From NCBI RefSeq assembly GCF_013620795.1, contig NZ_LGLW01000004.1:558001-622000 (forward strand): a stretch of 64,000 nt of DNA, given 5' to 3'. Of the stretch, positions 44,488 through 54,045 are shown piece by piece (the stretch's first letter is position 1; each line of letters begins with the position of its first letter). Source of the DNA: Pseudomonas sp. Q2-TVG4-2 (GTDB lineage Bacteria; Pseudomonadota; Gammaproteobacteria; Pseudomonadales; Pseudomonadaceae). The notes below the pieces were generated by a model, which worked only from the letters and a program-made list of their open reading frames with translations, did no database searches and was not told where the DNA came from. Both the position numbers and the translations under genes were made by a program.

Positions 44488-45540
44488 ATGCAAAAGCTGT
44501 CATTGGGCGTTCGGGACAATAACTTCGATTTTTTGCGCTTCGTGGCTGCAACGCTGGTTCTAATGGGCCATTGCTATTGGCTGAGCGGGCGTCTGCCAGA
44601 AGAGCCGCTGCGCCCTTTGACCGGCGGCACCGATATGGCGGACCTCGCGGTCGATGCCTTCTTCGTCATCAGCGGCTTCCTGATTACAGCCTCGTACCTG
44701 CACGGCAACAGCAATATCAGCTTCATCCTCAAGCGCGCGCTGCGCATCTTCCCAGGGCTGGCCTTCGCCGTGATATTCGCGCTGCTGGTGATAGGACCGC
44801 TGACCACACCGCTGCCGCTGAGTGAGTACTTCAGCGACAGCGAAACGGCGGCCTTCCTGACCAACACATTTCTAATGACGCGCTACGAGTTGCCGGGCGT
44901 ATTTGCCAGCAATCCGTTTCCGGAAGTGGTCAATGGGTCGTTCTGGACGCTGCCCCTGGAGGGCCTGATGTACTGCAGCGTGCTGCTGCTCGGTGCGCTG
45001 AAGCTGCTCAAGCGCCAGATGGTGCTGCTTGGGCTAGGCGTATTGATGGTCGGGCACTTCTTCTTGCTACCGGCGCTAGGCATTGAAAGCGTGACCATCC
45101 TCAAGCTGTTCCGACTGGGCCTGTTCTTCTACTTCGGAGCAGCGCTCTATTTCTATCAGGACCAGGTTCTCTGGGATGGGCGTATCGCCCTGCTGCTGCT
45201 GGCCGCCTCGGTGTTCGCACTGGGCAGCTCGGCCTGGTTCGTCGTGCACATGCTCACCCTGCCCTATCTGGTGATCTACCTCGCCTATGCCCGGCTACCG
45301 AAGGTGGCGCATTTCGGCAAGCACGGGGATTTCTCCTATGGCATGTACATCTTCGGTTTTCCGGTCCAGCAACTGATCATCCACTGGTTCGGCGCCGATA
45401 TAAACCTGGCGGTATTCGCCCTGTCGAGCATGGCCGTCACCCTGTGCTTTGCCGTGCTGTCGTGGCGGCTGGTGGAAGCGCCCGCACTGCGCCTGAAGCG
45501 CTACACCAATATGAAGTTTCTGCGCGCCGACGCTCGTTGA
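44488..45540 (+). CDS. Acyltransferase family membrane protein (acyltransferase 3, OafA-like)
   Basis: This 350-residue polytopic membrane protein starts at an ATG preceded by AAGGAAG. The N-terminal NNFDFLRFVAATLVLMGHCYWLSG has the R-x(10)-H pattern of acyltransferase-3 proteins, and VDAFFVISGFLITASYL and SFWTLPLEGLMYC are also family motifs. Such enzymes transfer acyl groups to surface sugars such as O-antigen. No sugar gene is nearby, so the substrate is unknown. Its own upstream region shows no GntR-type palindrome. Confidence 0.85.
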   Translation: MQKLSLGVRDNNFDFLRFVAATLVLMGHCYWLSGRLPEEPLRPLTGGTDMADLAVDAFFVISGFLITASYLHGNSNISFILKRALRIFPGLAFAVIFALLVIGPLTTPLPLSEYFSDSETAAFLTNTFLMTRYELPGVFASNPFPEVVNGSFWTLPLEGLMYCSVLLLGALKLLKRQMVLLGLGVLMVGHFFLLPALGIESVTILKLFRLGLFFYFGAALYFYQDQVLWDGRIALLLLAASVFALGSSAWFVVHMLTLPYLVIYLAYARLPKVAHFGKHGDFSYGMYIFGFPVQQLIIHWFGADINLAVFALSSMAVTLCFAVLSWRLVEAPALRLKRYTNMKFLRADAR

Positions 45541-45559
45541 GCGGGGCGCGCACCAGCAG

Positions 45560-47491
45560 TCACAACTTGAAGCTGCCCATCTGCCGGCTCAGGTCATCAG
45601 CCAGCCGGCTCAGCGCCAGACAGTCCTCACGGCAGCTTTGCACCTCGCTTGCCGTCGCCTGAGCGAGGTCGGCGATGCCCTGGACGTTGTGTGTGATCTC
45701 CTCGGTCACGCTGCTCTGCTCTTCGGTCGCGGTGGCAACCTGAGCATTCATATCGCTGATCTCTTCAACCCGTTGGGTGATGGCGGTGAGTGATTGGCCG
45801 GTACGCTGACTGGCTTGGACACCTGTGCCGGTCGCTGCCTGTCCTGCACGCATCGAGCTCACGGCGCTGTCCGCGCCGCTCTTGAGCCCTTGGATCATCT
45901 GCTGGATTTCGTCGGTTGATCCCTGGGTGCGGCTGGCGAGGGTTCGCACCTCATCAGCGACAACTGCGAAGCCCCGGCCCATTTCTCCGGCACGTGCCGC
46001 TTCGATAGCGGCGTTCAGAGCGAGCAAATTGGTTTGCTCGGAGATGCTGCGGATCACTGCTAGCACCTTGTCAATCGACGCGACCTGCTGCGCGAGATCG
46101 GTAACAGACTCGGCAGCGTGGCCGATCTCACCGGACATTTTTTCGATGTGCGTGATGGAATCACCTACCACCTTGCTCGCCTGCACTGCCTCATCACGCG
46201 CGCCCTGAGAAGCCTGAGCGGCGCTACTGGCGTTACGGGCGATCTCCTGCACCGTTAGCCCCATTTCGTGAACCGCGGTGGCGACCATGTCCGTCATTTC
46301 ATGTTGGCGCCCGGCACGGGTCGCCGTGTTATCAACCACTTCGGCCACCTGCCCTACTGCGGCGCGCAACTGCTGACTGGTATTCAGCACATCGCCAATG
46401 AGGCCCCGCAGGCTGCCAATAAAGCGGTTGAAACCACGCGCCAGATCGCCCAGCTCATCGGCACGGCTCTCGTCCAAACGGCGGGTCAGGTCACCACCAC
46501 CACCGCCAATCTCCACCAGCGCCGAAGTCACCTGGCGGATCGGCTTGACCAGCCCACGCGCCAGCAGCACTACCAGTCCCAGAAAGAAAAGGGCAATACA
46601 GGCTGCGATCAGGCTGATGGTCCATAGGGTGCTTCGTGCTTCAGCAAAAATCTCAGCTTCCGGAACCGTACTGACCAGTACCCAGTTCAGGCTGGCCAGC
46701 GGCTGCGCCAGCGCCAGAAAAGCCTCGCCATCGCGCTCGAACCTTACGGTCTTCTGCTCTCCCGCCAGCAGCCGTCTCGCGGCGTCTTCGCCAATTAGCG
46801 CGCTCAATTCGGTGCGATCGTTGTGCTCGGTACGCGGGTGGACCTTGATCCGGCCGCCAGCATCGATCAGATACACCTCGCCTCGTTCGCCAAAACGGAA
46901 GTTGCTGATCAGCTCGGACATGCTTTTCAGGCTGTAACCCAGTCCGGCAACGCCAAGGGTCTTGCCGCCCGCCGTGATGCGCTGATTGATGAACAATGTC
47001 GGCAGCCGCGAAGACTTGTCGATGTCGATCTCGAAACGGCGATCGATACCGCTGTCGATCAAGCTGTAAAACCAGCTATCACCCGGCGCACGGCGCTGCA
47101 GGGTGCGCGACAGGCCTTTCTCGGAGTAATAGTTGCCGCTATCGAGCACGGCAATGGAGGTGGTCAAGGCATTCTGCTGGGTCTTCACACCGTCAAGATA
47201 GCGCCCCATCGCCGCGCCCAGTTCCGGACTTTCGCCATTGATTAGCCAGTCTTGCACCAGTGCGTTTCCGGCGATGCCCGCCGTCGCGGTAATAGGCGCC
47301 GTCAGGGTGCGCTCGATGTCGTTACGAATAGCACTGATGTTGGCCGGCAGCGCCTCGCCTACAAGGTAGCGCTCCGCGAGCCGGTTGACCGCCGAGGAAT
47401 ACACAAGGATCACGATCAAGATGCTGGTTAGGAGAGCTGCTCCCATACTCACAATCAGTTGCCACTGAATACTACGCCGTAAGAAAGACAT
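45560..47491 (-). CDS. Methyl-accepting chemotaxis protein with dCache sensor
   Basis: This 643-residue chemoreceptor has a membrane helix at about residues 12-32, a periplasmic double-Cache domain of roughly 250 residues, a second helix near 290-312, a HAMP domain and the signalling domain with the hairpin tip [35 protein letters not shown]. It should signal to CheA. Its position at the edge of the purine island suggests a purine receptor, as McpH is in P. putida; the ligand is not shown by the sequence. A flagellar-type promoter lies upstream. Confidence 0.88.
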   Translation of the reverse strand: MSFLRRSIQWQLIVSMGAALLTSILIVILVYSSAVNRLAERYLVGEALPANISAIRNDIERTLTAPITATAGIAGNALVQDWLINGESPELGAAMGRYLDGVKTQQNALTTSIAVLDSGNYYSEKGLSRTLQRRAPGDSWFYSLIDSGIDRRFEIDIDKSSRLPTLFINQRITAGGKTLGVAGLGYSLKSMSELISNFRFGERGEVYLIDAGGRIKVHPRTEHNDRTELSALIGEDAARRLLAGEQKTVRFERDGEAFLALAQPLASLNWVLVSTVPEAEIFAEARSTLWTISLIAACIALFFLGLVVLLARGLVKPIRQVTSALVEIGGGGGDLTRRLDESRADELGDLARGFNRFIGSLRGLIGDVLNTSQQLRAAVGQVAEVVDNTATRAGRQHEMTDMVATAVHEMGLTVQEIARNASSAAQASQGARDEAVQASKVVGDSITHIEKMSGEIGHAAESVTDLAQQVASIDKVLAVIRSISEQTNLLALNAAIEAARAGEMGRGFAVVADEVRTLASRTQGSTDEIQQMIQGLKSGADSAVSSMRAGQAATGTGVQASQRTGQSLTAITQRVEEISDMNAQVATATEEQSSVTEEITHNVQGIADLAQATASEVQSCREDCLALSRLADDLSRQMGSFKL

Positions 47492-47585
47492 GCTGCGATC
47501 CTTTTTGTATTAATCTTCGCATCACTACCGTACACAATAATGATGGCATTGTGCATACATTTATGAAGCTACAGGTTTCATCAAC

Positions 47586-47612
47586 GTAGCGGCCAAGCGC
47601 ACTCAATCTTGA
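47586..47612 (-). promoter_or_regulatory. Sigma28 (FliA)-type promoter of the dCache chemoreceptor
   Basis: On the minus strand TCAA (47612-47609), exactly 15 bases, and GCCGCTAC (47593-47586) match the TAAA-N15-GCCGATAA layout with six of eight matches in the -10. It lies about 95 bases before the start codon, and chemoreceptors are usual FliA targets. Between it and the gene, CACAAT and ATTGTG (47533-47554) form an everted repeat. Confidence 0.55.
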
Positions 47613-47713
47613 GCTACCGTCCGGCGGGTGGGCGATTGGCTAGTTAGGCCTTATGCTGGAGCGCGAGGGCAAACCGCCTGGTGTGAGCCACTTGACCCTG
47701 GCCGGAGTAACCG

Positions 47714-49192
47714 ATGCCTTTGCCGACTTTGAAGCTCCAGCAACCAACCCTGCTCGCGCTGCTGGGCCTGATCATCGGACTGGGCTTTATCCTGACCACA
47801 CTCGGCAGCTACTACGCCTCGCGCGAGACGATCCGCAACAGCATCATCAACACCGAGCTACCCCTGACCGCGGACGTCATCTCCTCAGAAATCCAGAAAG
47901 ATCTGGTACGCCTTGTCCAGGTTTCATCGGCTATGGCTGAAGACCCCTTCGTCCTCGATTGGGTCGAACAGGGCGAACGCAATGAATCACTGATCACCCG
48001 CTATTTGCAGGCCATCAAGCAACGTTACAACGCGTCTACTGTGTTTTTCGTTTCCGATCGTTCGCAGATTTACTACGCCGACAATGAAACCCAGCGGATG
48101 CAGCCGGACGATCCTGCGCATGGCTGGTTCTACCGTTTCGAAGAAAGCGGCACGCAATGGGAGGTCGTGGTGGATGTCCGGCGGCTGACCATGTTCATCA
48201 ATTATCGGATGACCACAGCCGATGGTCGCTTCCTCGGCGTGACCGGGGTGGGCCTGACTCTGACGCGGGTCCTCGAACTGGTGGATAACTATCAGCGGCG
48301 TTACCAACGCAACATTTACTTTGTCGACGGTCAACGCCGCATAGTCGCAACGGGCAGTCAGGGCGGGCCAGCCGGCGCGGCTCGTGAAGCTCACCTGGAC
48401 GACATCGCAGCGCTAGCTGACCTCAACGCGAAGCTGCCGGAGCTGCAACCCGGCGCGTTCCAGTATCAGAGCGAGGGCGAACAGCACTTCATCAATATTC
48501 GCTACCTCCCCGAGCTGAACTGGTACCTGATGGTCGACAAACAGGAAAGCGGCGTCATGGCCCCGGTGCGGCGCACGCTCTGGGTCAACTTGCTGATCTG
48601 CCTCAGCGTCACCGCGACGGTACTCGGTGTGGTGGGCCTGATCAGTCGGCGCTATCTGCAGCGCATCGAAGCCATGGCAACTCACGACGCCCTGACCGAA
48701 CTGCTCAACCGTCGCGGCTTCGGTCTGGTTGCCGAACAGGCTCTGCTCGAAGCTCGTCGCCGGCACAGCAGCTTATGTGTGTTGATCCTCGATCTGGATC
48801 ACTTCAAGACCTTCAACGACACCCACGGCCACCTAGGCGGTGATTTCCTGCTGCGCAGTTTCGCCGGGCTATTGGCTCGACAGGTTCGCCAGGCGGATGT
48901 CGTTTCGCGCTGGGGCGGCGAGGAATTCGTCGTTATGTTCAAGGAAACAGGCCTCGACGTCGCGCTGGCCTTGGCGGAAAAGATTCGCAACCACACCGAA
49001 GCCGAAGCCTTCGATTTCAACGGAACGGCACTAGGCGTCACGGTGAGTATCGGCGTCGCCCAGCTACAGCCACAGGGCAGCCTGGACAGCCTTCTGCACA
49101 ATGCAGACCAGGCGCTGTATCGCGCCAAGAGCGGAGGGCGCAACCGCGTTTGCCTGGCCGCGGCGTCCGCTCCGCAGGACGCGCCACACTAG
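47714..49192 (+). CDS. Diguanylate cyclase with periplasmic dCache sensor
   Basis: This 492-residue protein has GGAG before its ATG. It has a membrane helix at residues 15-37, a periplasmic dCache region to about 285, a second helix near 292-315 and a GGDEF domain with active-site GGEEF at 401-405. The RxxD inhibitory site (RQAD) lies five residues before it, so c-di-GMP feedback is expected. No EAL domain is present. The sensor resembles that of the divergent chemoreceptor (DW near the start, WFY, FINxRxT, LGVxGxG). It should turn an external signal into c-di-GMP. Confidence 0.88.
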   Translation: MPLPTLKLQQPTLLALLGLIIGLGFILTTLGSYYASRETIRNSIINTELPLTADVISSEIQKDLVRLVQVSSAMAEDPFVLDWVEQGERNESLITRYLQAIKQRYNASTVFFVSDRSQIYYADNETQRMQPDDPAHGWFYRFEESGTQWEVVVDVRRLTMFINYRMTTADGRFLGVTGVGLTLTRVLELVDNYQRRYQRNIYFVDGQRRIVATGSQGGPAGAAREAHLDDIAALADLNAKLPELQPGAFQYQSEGEQHFINIRYLPELNWYLMVDKQESGVMAPVRRTLWVNLLICLSVTATVLGVVGLISRRYLQRIEAMATHDALTELLNRRGFGLVAEQALLEARRRHSSLCVLILDLDHFKTFNDTHGHLGGDFLLRSFAGLLARQVRQADVVSRWGGEEFVVMFKETGLDVALALAEKIRNHTEAEAFDFNGTALGVTVSIGVAQLQPQGSLDSLLHNADQALYRAKSGGRNRVCLAAASAPQDAPH

Positions 49193-50007
49193 CCCCCTGC
49201 AGCCTTCTTAGCCTTCTGCCGCTCGAGGAAGTCGATCTTCCATTGCTCCAGGCCGATGTACTCAGAGGACAGGTTTTCCTCCACTCGATACTTGGCCTTA
49301 AGGGCTGCGATATCCGTTTGACGTGCACTGAGAAACTGGTCAAAGCGTCGCATCAGCTCAGGATGTTTGATACTCGAAAGATTGTAGGTACTGCGTGTAT
49401 GCGGAAGATCCGGATCGAATACCAGCGCTCCGGGCTTTGCGCGTACGTTGTCCAGATAATGCGTCGCCACCACGATGTTGTAGTAGGCACCGTCGGCATC
49501 TTTGAGCAGAGCCTGACGCATCATGTGTGGCAGATCATCGCTGCTTATCAACAGCATCTGGTTGGTCTTGATTCGCGCCTCGTAGCCCCAGGGCGTCCAG
49601 CCATCCACCACCGCCAGACGCCTGAGCTGCTCGAGCCCAAGCCCTACCCGTCGCGGCGCAACCATCACCCCGTCGACGATATCGACTGCCGGCTGGCTGT
49701 AATGCAGCTGGTAGCCCGCCTTCGCAGGAGCAGCCCAGTTGGGATTATCGGGATATTTGAAGTCCACTTCGCCTTCGAGCAGCGCCGGCAACAAACGGTC
49801 TGCAGGCAGAGGTTTGTAGGCGAGCCGCACGCCGCTCTGCTCGGCGAACATATCGAGCAAGTCCCGCGCGAAACCCTTGTAGTTGCCCTCGGAATCCACG
49901 CTGTAATGGGGCATGAAGGAGGCCTCCTCGACGCCGACGACATAGGTCTGTTGGGCGAAGGCGTGGAATGGACACATGAACAATACGCTGGCGAGAACTC
50001 GTTTCAT
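49189..50007 (-). CDS. Periplasmic solute-binding protein (SBP_bac_3 type)
   Basis: This 272-residue protein has a signal peptide (residues 1-18, ending HAFA) and a type-3 solute-binding fold: YVVGVEEASFMPHYSVDSEGNYKGFARDLLDMFAEQSG, the LLPALLEGEVDFKYPDNPNW segment and a C-terminal helical region. No permease or ATPase lies nearby, so it may serve a distant transporter or a sensor such as the adjacent cyclase. Its stop overlaps that of the cyclase on the other strand by four bases. A TTGTATACAA palindrome lies 142 bases upstream of its start. Confidence 0.8.
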   Translation of the reverse strand: MKRVLASVLFMCPFHAFAQQTYVVGVEEASFMPHYSVDSEGNYKGFARDLLDMFAEQSGVRLAYKPLPADRLLPALLEGEVDFKYPDNPNWAAPAKAGYQLHYSQPAVDIVDGVMVAPRRVGLGLEQLRRLAVVDGWTPWGYEARIKTNQMLLISSDDLPHMMRQALLKDADGAYYNIVVATHYLDNVRAKPGALVFDPDLPHTRSTYNLSSIKHPELMRRFDQFLSARQTDIAALKAKYRVEENLSSEYIGLEQWKIDFLERQKAKKAAGG

Positions 50008-50148
50008 GGGAACTCCTTGTAGTTTTTATTGGTTGCCGCCACGCACGCGCTGCTGTGCCAATGAGATGCTTCAGCAATCCGACCCTGCATCTTCGGGCAA
50101 CGAAGCAACTGCGGCAGTTTAAAAAACAGTATCAGAATGCCTTTATTT

Positions 50149-50158
50149 TTGTATACAA
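50149..50158. promoter_or_regulatory. TTGTATACAA palindrome between the binding-protein and TetR genes
   Basis: This perfect ten-base palindrome is identical to the sites at 31552 and 34764. It stands in the divergent region about 120 bases before the TetR start and 142 bases before the binding-protein start. It suggests that these two genes belong to the same regulon as the purine genes 9-19 kb away. Confidence 0.55.
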
Positions 50159-50277
50159 CATATGAGGAACCTCGATACACGCTGCGCATACCGCGACGCC
50201 TTGAGAGAGACGAGATGCCAGTGCTAGCATGCCGCGGCAGGCCACCAGGCTGGGTGGTCGTGAATCGAACAGGCCCT

Positions 50278-50901
50278 ATGTCCAGTATCCGCGAGCGCAA
50301 CAAAGAACTGATCCTGCGCGCTGCCAGCGAAGAGTTCGCCGAGAAGGGCTTCGCCGCCAGCAAGACCAGCGATATCGCCAACCGCGCCGGGCTGCCAAAG
50401 CCCAACGTCTACTACTATTTCAAAAGCAAGGAAAACCTCTACCGTGAGGTGCTCGACAGCATCGTCGAGCCGTTGCTTCAGGCGTCCGCGCCCTTTAATC
50501 AGCCTGGCGAACCGGCCGATGTGCTGCGCGCCTACATCCGTACCAAGATCCGCATTTCACGTGAGCACGCCTGTGCCTCCAAAGTATTCGCAAGCGAGAT
50601 CATGCATGGCGCGCCACATTTACCAGCCGAGCGGGCCGCGCAGCTGAACGCGCAGGCCAGCCACAATGTCGCCTGCATCCAGCACTGGATCGATAAGGGG
50701 TTAATGGCGAAGGTCGACCCCCATCATCTGATGTTCAGCATTTGGGCTGCGACCCAGACCTATGCCGATTTCGACTGGCAGATTTCCACCGTAACGGGCA
50801 AGGCCGCACTCGATGATGCCGATTACGAAGCGGCCGCTGAAACGATCATTCGTATGGTCATCAAGGGTTGTGAGGTCAAGGAAGAACCGACGATCACCTG
50901 A
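50278..50901 (+). CDS. TetR family regulator (RutR/YcdC-like)
   Basis: This regulator has 207 residues from the ATG at 50278, preceded by ACAGG. An upstream extension of 47 codons is not conserved-looking. The HTH is typical of TetR (RERNKELILRAASEEFAEKGFAASKTSDIANRAGLPKPNVYYYFKSK), and the C-terminal domain (VFASEIMHGAPHL, FSIWAATQTYADFDWQI) matches the RutR/YcdC subgroup that in E. coli responds to uracil and thymine. A nucleobase-related effector is therefore plausible. Confidence 0.85.
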   Translation: MSSIRERNKELILRAASEEFAEKGFAASKTSDIANRAGLPKPNVYYYFKSKENLYREVLDSIVEPLLQASAPFNQPGEPADVLRAYIRTKIRISREHACASKVFASEIMHGAPHLPAERAAQLNAQASHNVACIQHWIDKGLMAKVDPHHLMFSIWAATQTYADFDWQISTVTGKAALDDADYEAAAETIIRMVIKGCEVKEEPTIT

Positions 50902-51110
50902 GCCAACATGGACCAGCCGATATGGCTTCAGCCTGTCTAGCATCGTACTTTGGGGCATACTGTGCACGGCAAGAACGGTCGACGGAAGGTGCTCCATGCG
51001 AGCCATCGTTCTGATAACGTTTTGCCTTATAAGCGGCATCGCGCCTTTGACGCCTGATCTATGACGACTACTACTTGCGCTGGGCATCCGCTCGGAAAAA
51101 GGAAATTCTT

Positions 51111-53171
51111 TTGACCGCATTGCGCAACAGCCTGTCACGAAAGCTGCTCCGCATCGTTTTGCTGTCAGCGCTTGCCGTTGGATTGGTATTAAGCTGTGCG
51201 CAGATCGTTTTCGATGCTTACAAGACTCGCCAGCTGATTAATACCGAGGCGCAGCGAATTCTGCGTATGACCCGCGATCCCTCTACTCAGGCGATCTACA
51301 GCCTGGACCGGGAAATGGGCGCCCAAGTCATGGAAGGGCTGTTTCAGCACGAGTCGATTCGCAAGGCGTCGATAGGCCATGCAGGGGACGAGGCGCTTGC
51401 TCACAAGTCGCGCCCACTTATGTCCCTGCCGTCACGCTGGCTGACCGACCCGATACTCGGCCGGGATCAGGAATTCTCGATCCCGCTGATCGGTCGCCCG
51501 CCCTACAACGAGTATTACGGTGATCTTCGCATCACACTCGATACCGCGCCGTACGGACAGGAATTCATAAGCGATTCGGTGGTGATCTTCGTCGTTGGCA
51601 TTCTCCGCGCCCTGGTGCTGGGCCTGTTGCTCTACCTTATTTACGAGTGGCTGCTGACGCGGCCGCTGACCAAGCTGATCGACCATCTTTCGCGTATTAA
51701 TCCTGGCCGCCCCGGCGAGCATTCATTGCCGATGCCAAGGGGGCACGAGCGAAATGAGCTGGGGCTCTGGGTCCAAACCGCCAATCGCCTGCTCGCCTCC
51801 ATCGAACACAATATGCAGTTGCGCCATGCAGCGGAAAGCAACCTGCAGCGCATGACCCAGTACGATTCGCTCACGGGCTTGCCCAACCGTCTACAACTCC
51901 AACAGCAGCTCGATAATATTCTCAGCGAGGCTGCCCGACTGCAGCGCCGTGTGGCCGTGCTCTGTCTCGGGCTGGATGATTTCAAGGGCGTGAACGAGCA
52001 GTTCAGCTACCAGAACGGCGACCGCTTGCTAGTCGCGCTGGCCGATCGCCTACGCAGCTTGAGCGGTCGTGTCGGAGCGCTTGCCCGTCTGGGTGGGGAC
52101 CAGTTCGTGCTGGTACTGTTCGGCTTCGAACAACCCTACGAGGCGGCCGAGCTGGCGCAAAAAGTACTCGACGATCTGGAGCGGCCCGTGCCCCTCGATC
52201 AGCAGAACATACGCTTGCGTGCCACCATCGGCATCACGTTGTATCCGGAAGATGGCGGCAACACGGAGAAGCTGTTGCAGAAAGCCGAACAGACCATGAC
52301 CCTGGCAAAGAACCGCTCGCGTAACCGTTACCAATTTTACGTAGCAAGTATCGACAGCGAGATGCGAACGCGCCGGGAATTGCAGAACGACCTGGCTGAA
52401 GCGATCAAACGGAACGAGTTCCACTTGGTCTACCAGCCGCAAATCGATTATCGGTTGAAACGCATCACCGGCGTCGAGGCGCTGTTGCGCTGGTCCCACC
52501 CAAGCGGAAAGATGGTTCCGCCAGACATTTTCATCCCGCTGGCCGAACAGAACGGCAGCATCATCGCCATCGGCGAGTGGGTCTTGGACCAGGCGTGCCG
52601 GCAGCTGCGCGAATGGCATCAGCAAGGATTCAGCGACCTGCGCATGGCCGTCAACCTGTCCACGGTGCAACTGCATCACGCCGAACTGCCACTGATGATC
52701 AGCACCCTGCTCAGCACTCATCGCCTGCCGCCAGAAACGCTGGAACTCGAAGTGACCGAAACAGGGTTGATGGAAGACATCGGAGCCGCCACGCATAACC
52801 TCCACAGCCTGCGCCGCTCCGGAGCGCTCATCGCGATCGACGATTTCGGCACAGGCTATTCCTCGCTCAGCTATCTGAAAAGTTTGCCGCTGGACAAGAT
52901 CAAGATCGACAAGAGCTTCGTCCGCGACATGTCAGCGGATGAAGGCGATACAACCATCGTCAGAGCCATCATCCAGCTAGGCAGAAGCCTCGGCATGTTG
53001 GTGATCGCCGAGGGCGTTGAAACGGCCGAGCAGGAACGCTATCTCATCGAAGAAGGCTGCAATGAAGGCCAGGGTTACTACTACAGCAAGCCCTTGCCGG
53101 CGGCTGAACTGACCGTCCTGCTGCAGCAATCGCTACGTTTCGAGCACAGACTCAATTCGGAACCGCTATAA
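51111..53171 (+). CDS. bifA: Cyclic-di-GMP phosphodiesterase BifA (GGDQF-EAL)
   Basis: This protein has 686 residues from a TTG at 51111, preceded by AAAAGGAAA, matching the length I recall for P. aeruginosa BifA (687). An alternative upstream TTG at 51075 adds 12 residues. It has a membrane helix near residues 10-30, a periplasmic region, a second helix near 165-185, a GGDEF domain degenerate at the active site (GGDQF, residues 328-332) and an intact EAL domain (EALLRW at 456, IDDFGTGYSSLSYLK, and EGVET). It degrades c-di-GMP and so promotes swarming over biofilm. It counteracts cyclases such as the one at 47.7 kb. Confidence 0.9.
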   Translation: MTALRNSLSRKLLRIVLLSALAVGLVLSCAQIVFDAYKTRQLINTEAQRILRMTRDPSTQAIYSLDREMGAQVMEGLFQHESIRKASIGHAGDEALAHKSRPLMSLPSRWLTDPILGRDQEFSIPLIGRPPYNEYYGDLRITLDTAPYGQEFISDSVVIFVVGILRALVLGLLLYLIYEWLLTRPLTKLIDHLSRINPGRPGEHSLPMPRGHERNELGLWVQTANRLLASIEHNMQLRHAAESNLQRMTQYDSLTGLPNRLQLQQQLDNILSEAARLQRRVAVLCLGLDDFKGVNEQFSYQNGDRLLVALADRLRSLSGRVGALARLGGDQFVLVLFGFEQPYEAAELAQKVLDDLERPVPLDQQNIRLRATIGITLYPEDGGNTEKLLQKAEQTMTLAKNRSRNRYQFYVASIDSEMRTRRELQNDLAEAIKRNEFHLVYQPQIDYRLKRITGVEALLRWSHPSGKMVPPDIFIPLAEQNGSIIAIGEWVLDQACRQLREWHQQGFSDLRMAVNLSTVQLHHAELPLMISTLLSTHRLPPETLELEVTETGLMEDIGAATHNLHSLRRSGALIAIDDFGTGYSSLSYLKSLPLDKIKIDKSFVRDMSADEGDTTIVRAIIQLGRSLGMLVIAEGVETAEQERYLIEEGCNEGQGYYYSKPLPAAELTVLLQQSLRFEHRLNSEPL

Positions 53172-53222
53172 CGCGGTAGCCATCGCGCCGCCCTCCCCTA
53201 CTGCCAGCCACGAGCGATACGC

Positions 53223-53906
53223 ATGAAGCGTTTTGTATTGACCGACACCGCCGAAATCCCAGACGACGGCGGCGCCCTCTGCCTGTTTACCTATGGTGAC
53301 GACTTTGTCATCAAGATTCAGGGAGGCAATGGCAATCAGCTCATGAACACCCGCACCCACGGTTCGGAGGATGCGTTGGCAGAAATCCCCTGCAAAAGGA
53401 TCGCTCATCGTCCAGGGGTACGCGTGCTGATCGGTGGACTGGGCATGGGGTTTACCCTCGCATCAGCACTCAAGCATCTAGGCGATGACGCCGAAGTTCA
53501 GGTCGCTGAGTTGGTACCAGGCGTAATCGACTGGAACCGCGGCCCACTGGGCGAGAAGGTCGGCATGCCGATTGCCGATCCACGGGCACGGGTGCTACTC
53601 AGCGATGTTGCCGAGGTACTGAAGAGCGAGCCGCACGGCTTCGATGCCATCATGCTTGATGTCGACAACGGCCCTGAAGGGCTGACCCGCAAGAGCAACA
53701 GCTGGCTGTATTCATCAACAGGCCTCGACGCCTGCGCCCAGGCCCTGCGTCCCAACGGCCTGCTTGCGGTGTGGTCGGCCAGCGCCGACCGCGCATTCTC
53801 CCAGCGGCTGAACAAGTCGGGCTTCAAGGCCGAGGAGGTTCAGGTGTTCGCTCATGGTAACCGGGGGACACGCCATACCATCTGGATTGCCGAAAAGCGG
53901 TCCTGA
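53223..53906 (+). CDS. Spermidine synthase-like protein
   Basis: This 227-residue protein has a Rossmann methyltransferase-like core: RVLIGGLGMGFTLASAL (nucleotide-binding loop), VQVAELVPGVIDWNR and DAIMLDVDNGPEGL. It resembles the spermidine/polyamine aminopropyltransferase fold but lacks an obvious N-terminal polyamine-binding domain, so the enzymatic reaction is uncertain. It lies 51 bases after bifA in the same orientation. Confidence 0.75.
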   Translation: MKRFVLTDTAEIPDDGGALCLFTYGDDFVIKIQGGNGNQLMNTRTHGSEDALAEIPCKRIAHRPGVRVLIGGLGMGFTLASALKHLGDDAEVQVAELVPGVIDWNRGPLGEKVGMPIADPRARVLLSDVAEVLKSEPHGFDAIMLDVDNGPEGLTRKSNSWLYSSTGLDACAQALRPNGLLAVWSASADRAFSQRLNKSGFKAEEVQVFAHGNRGTRHTIWIAEKRS

Positions 53907-54045
53907 TCACGCCTCAGCAAGCAGATGCCATAACGCCACTGTTCCTGAGCGGCGTTGGTTTGGCTCCGCTACACACGAATCAGCGTCCGCTCCGATTGTT
54001 GTCCGTGCAGCTCTCACTGGTACGCACGATGAAGACACGGTCATA

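Noticed and set aside
44488-45540. The acyltransferase as part of the purine system
   Set aside because: It follows a strong terminator and no purine-type operator lies in front of it; its family modifies surface sugars. Proximity alone is not enough.
53854-54045. Start of the GGDEF gene inside the spermidine-synthase-like gene
   Set aside because: The translated segment has no domain features and simply reads through the other gene in a different frame; the recognisable homology begins near 54046.
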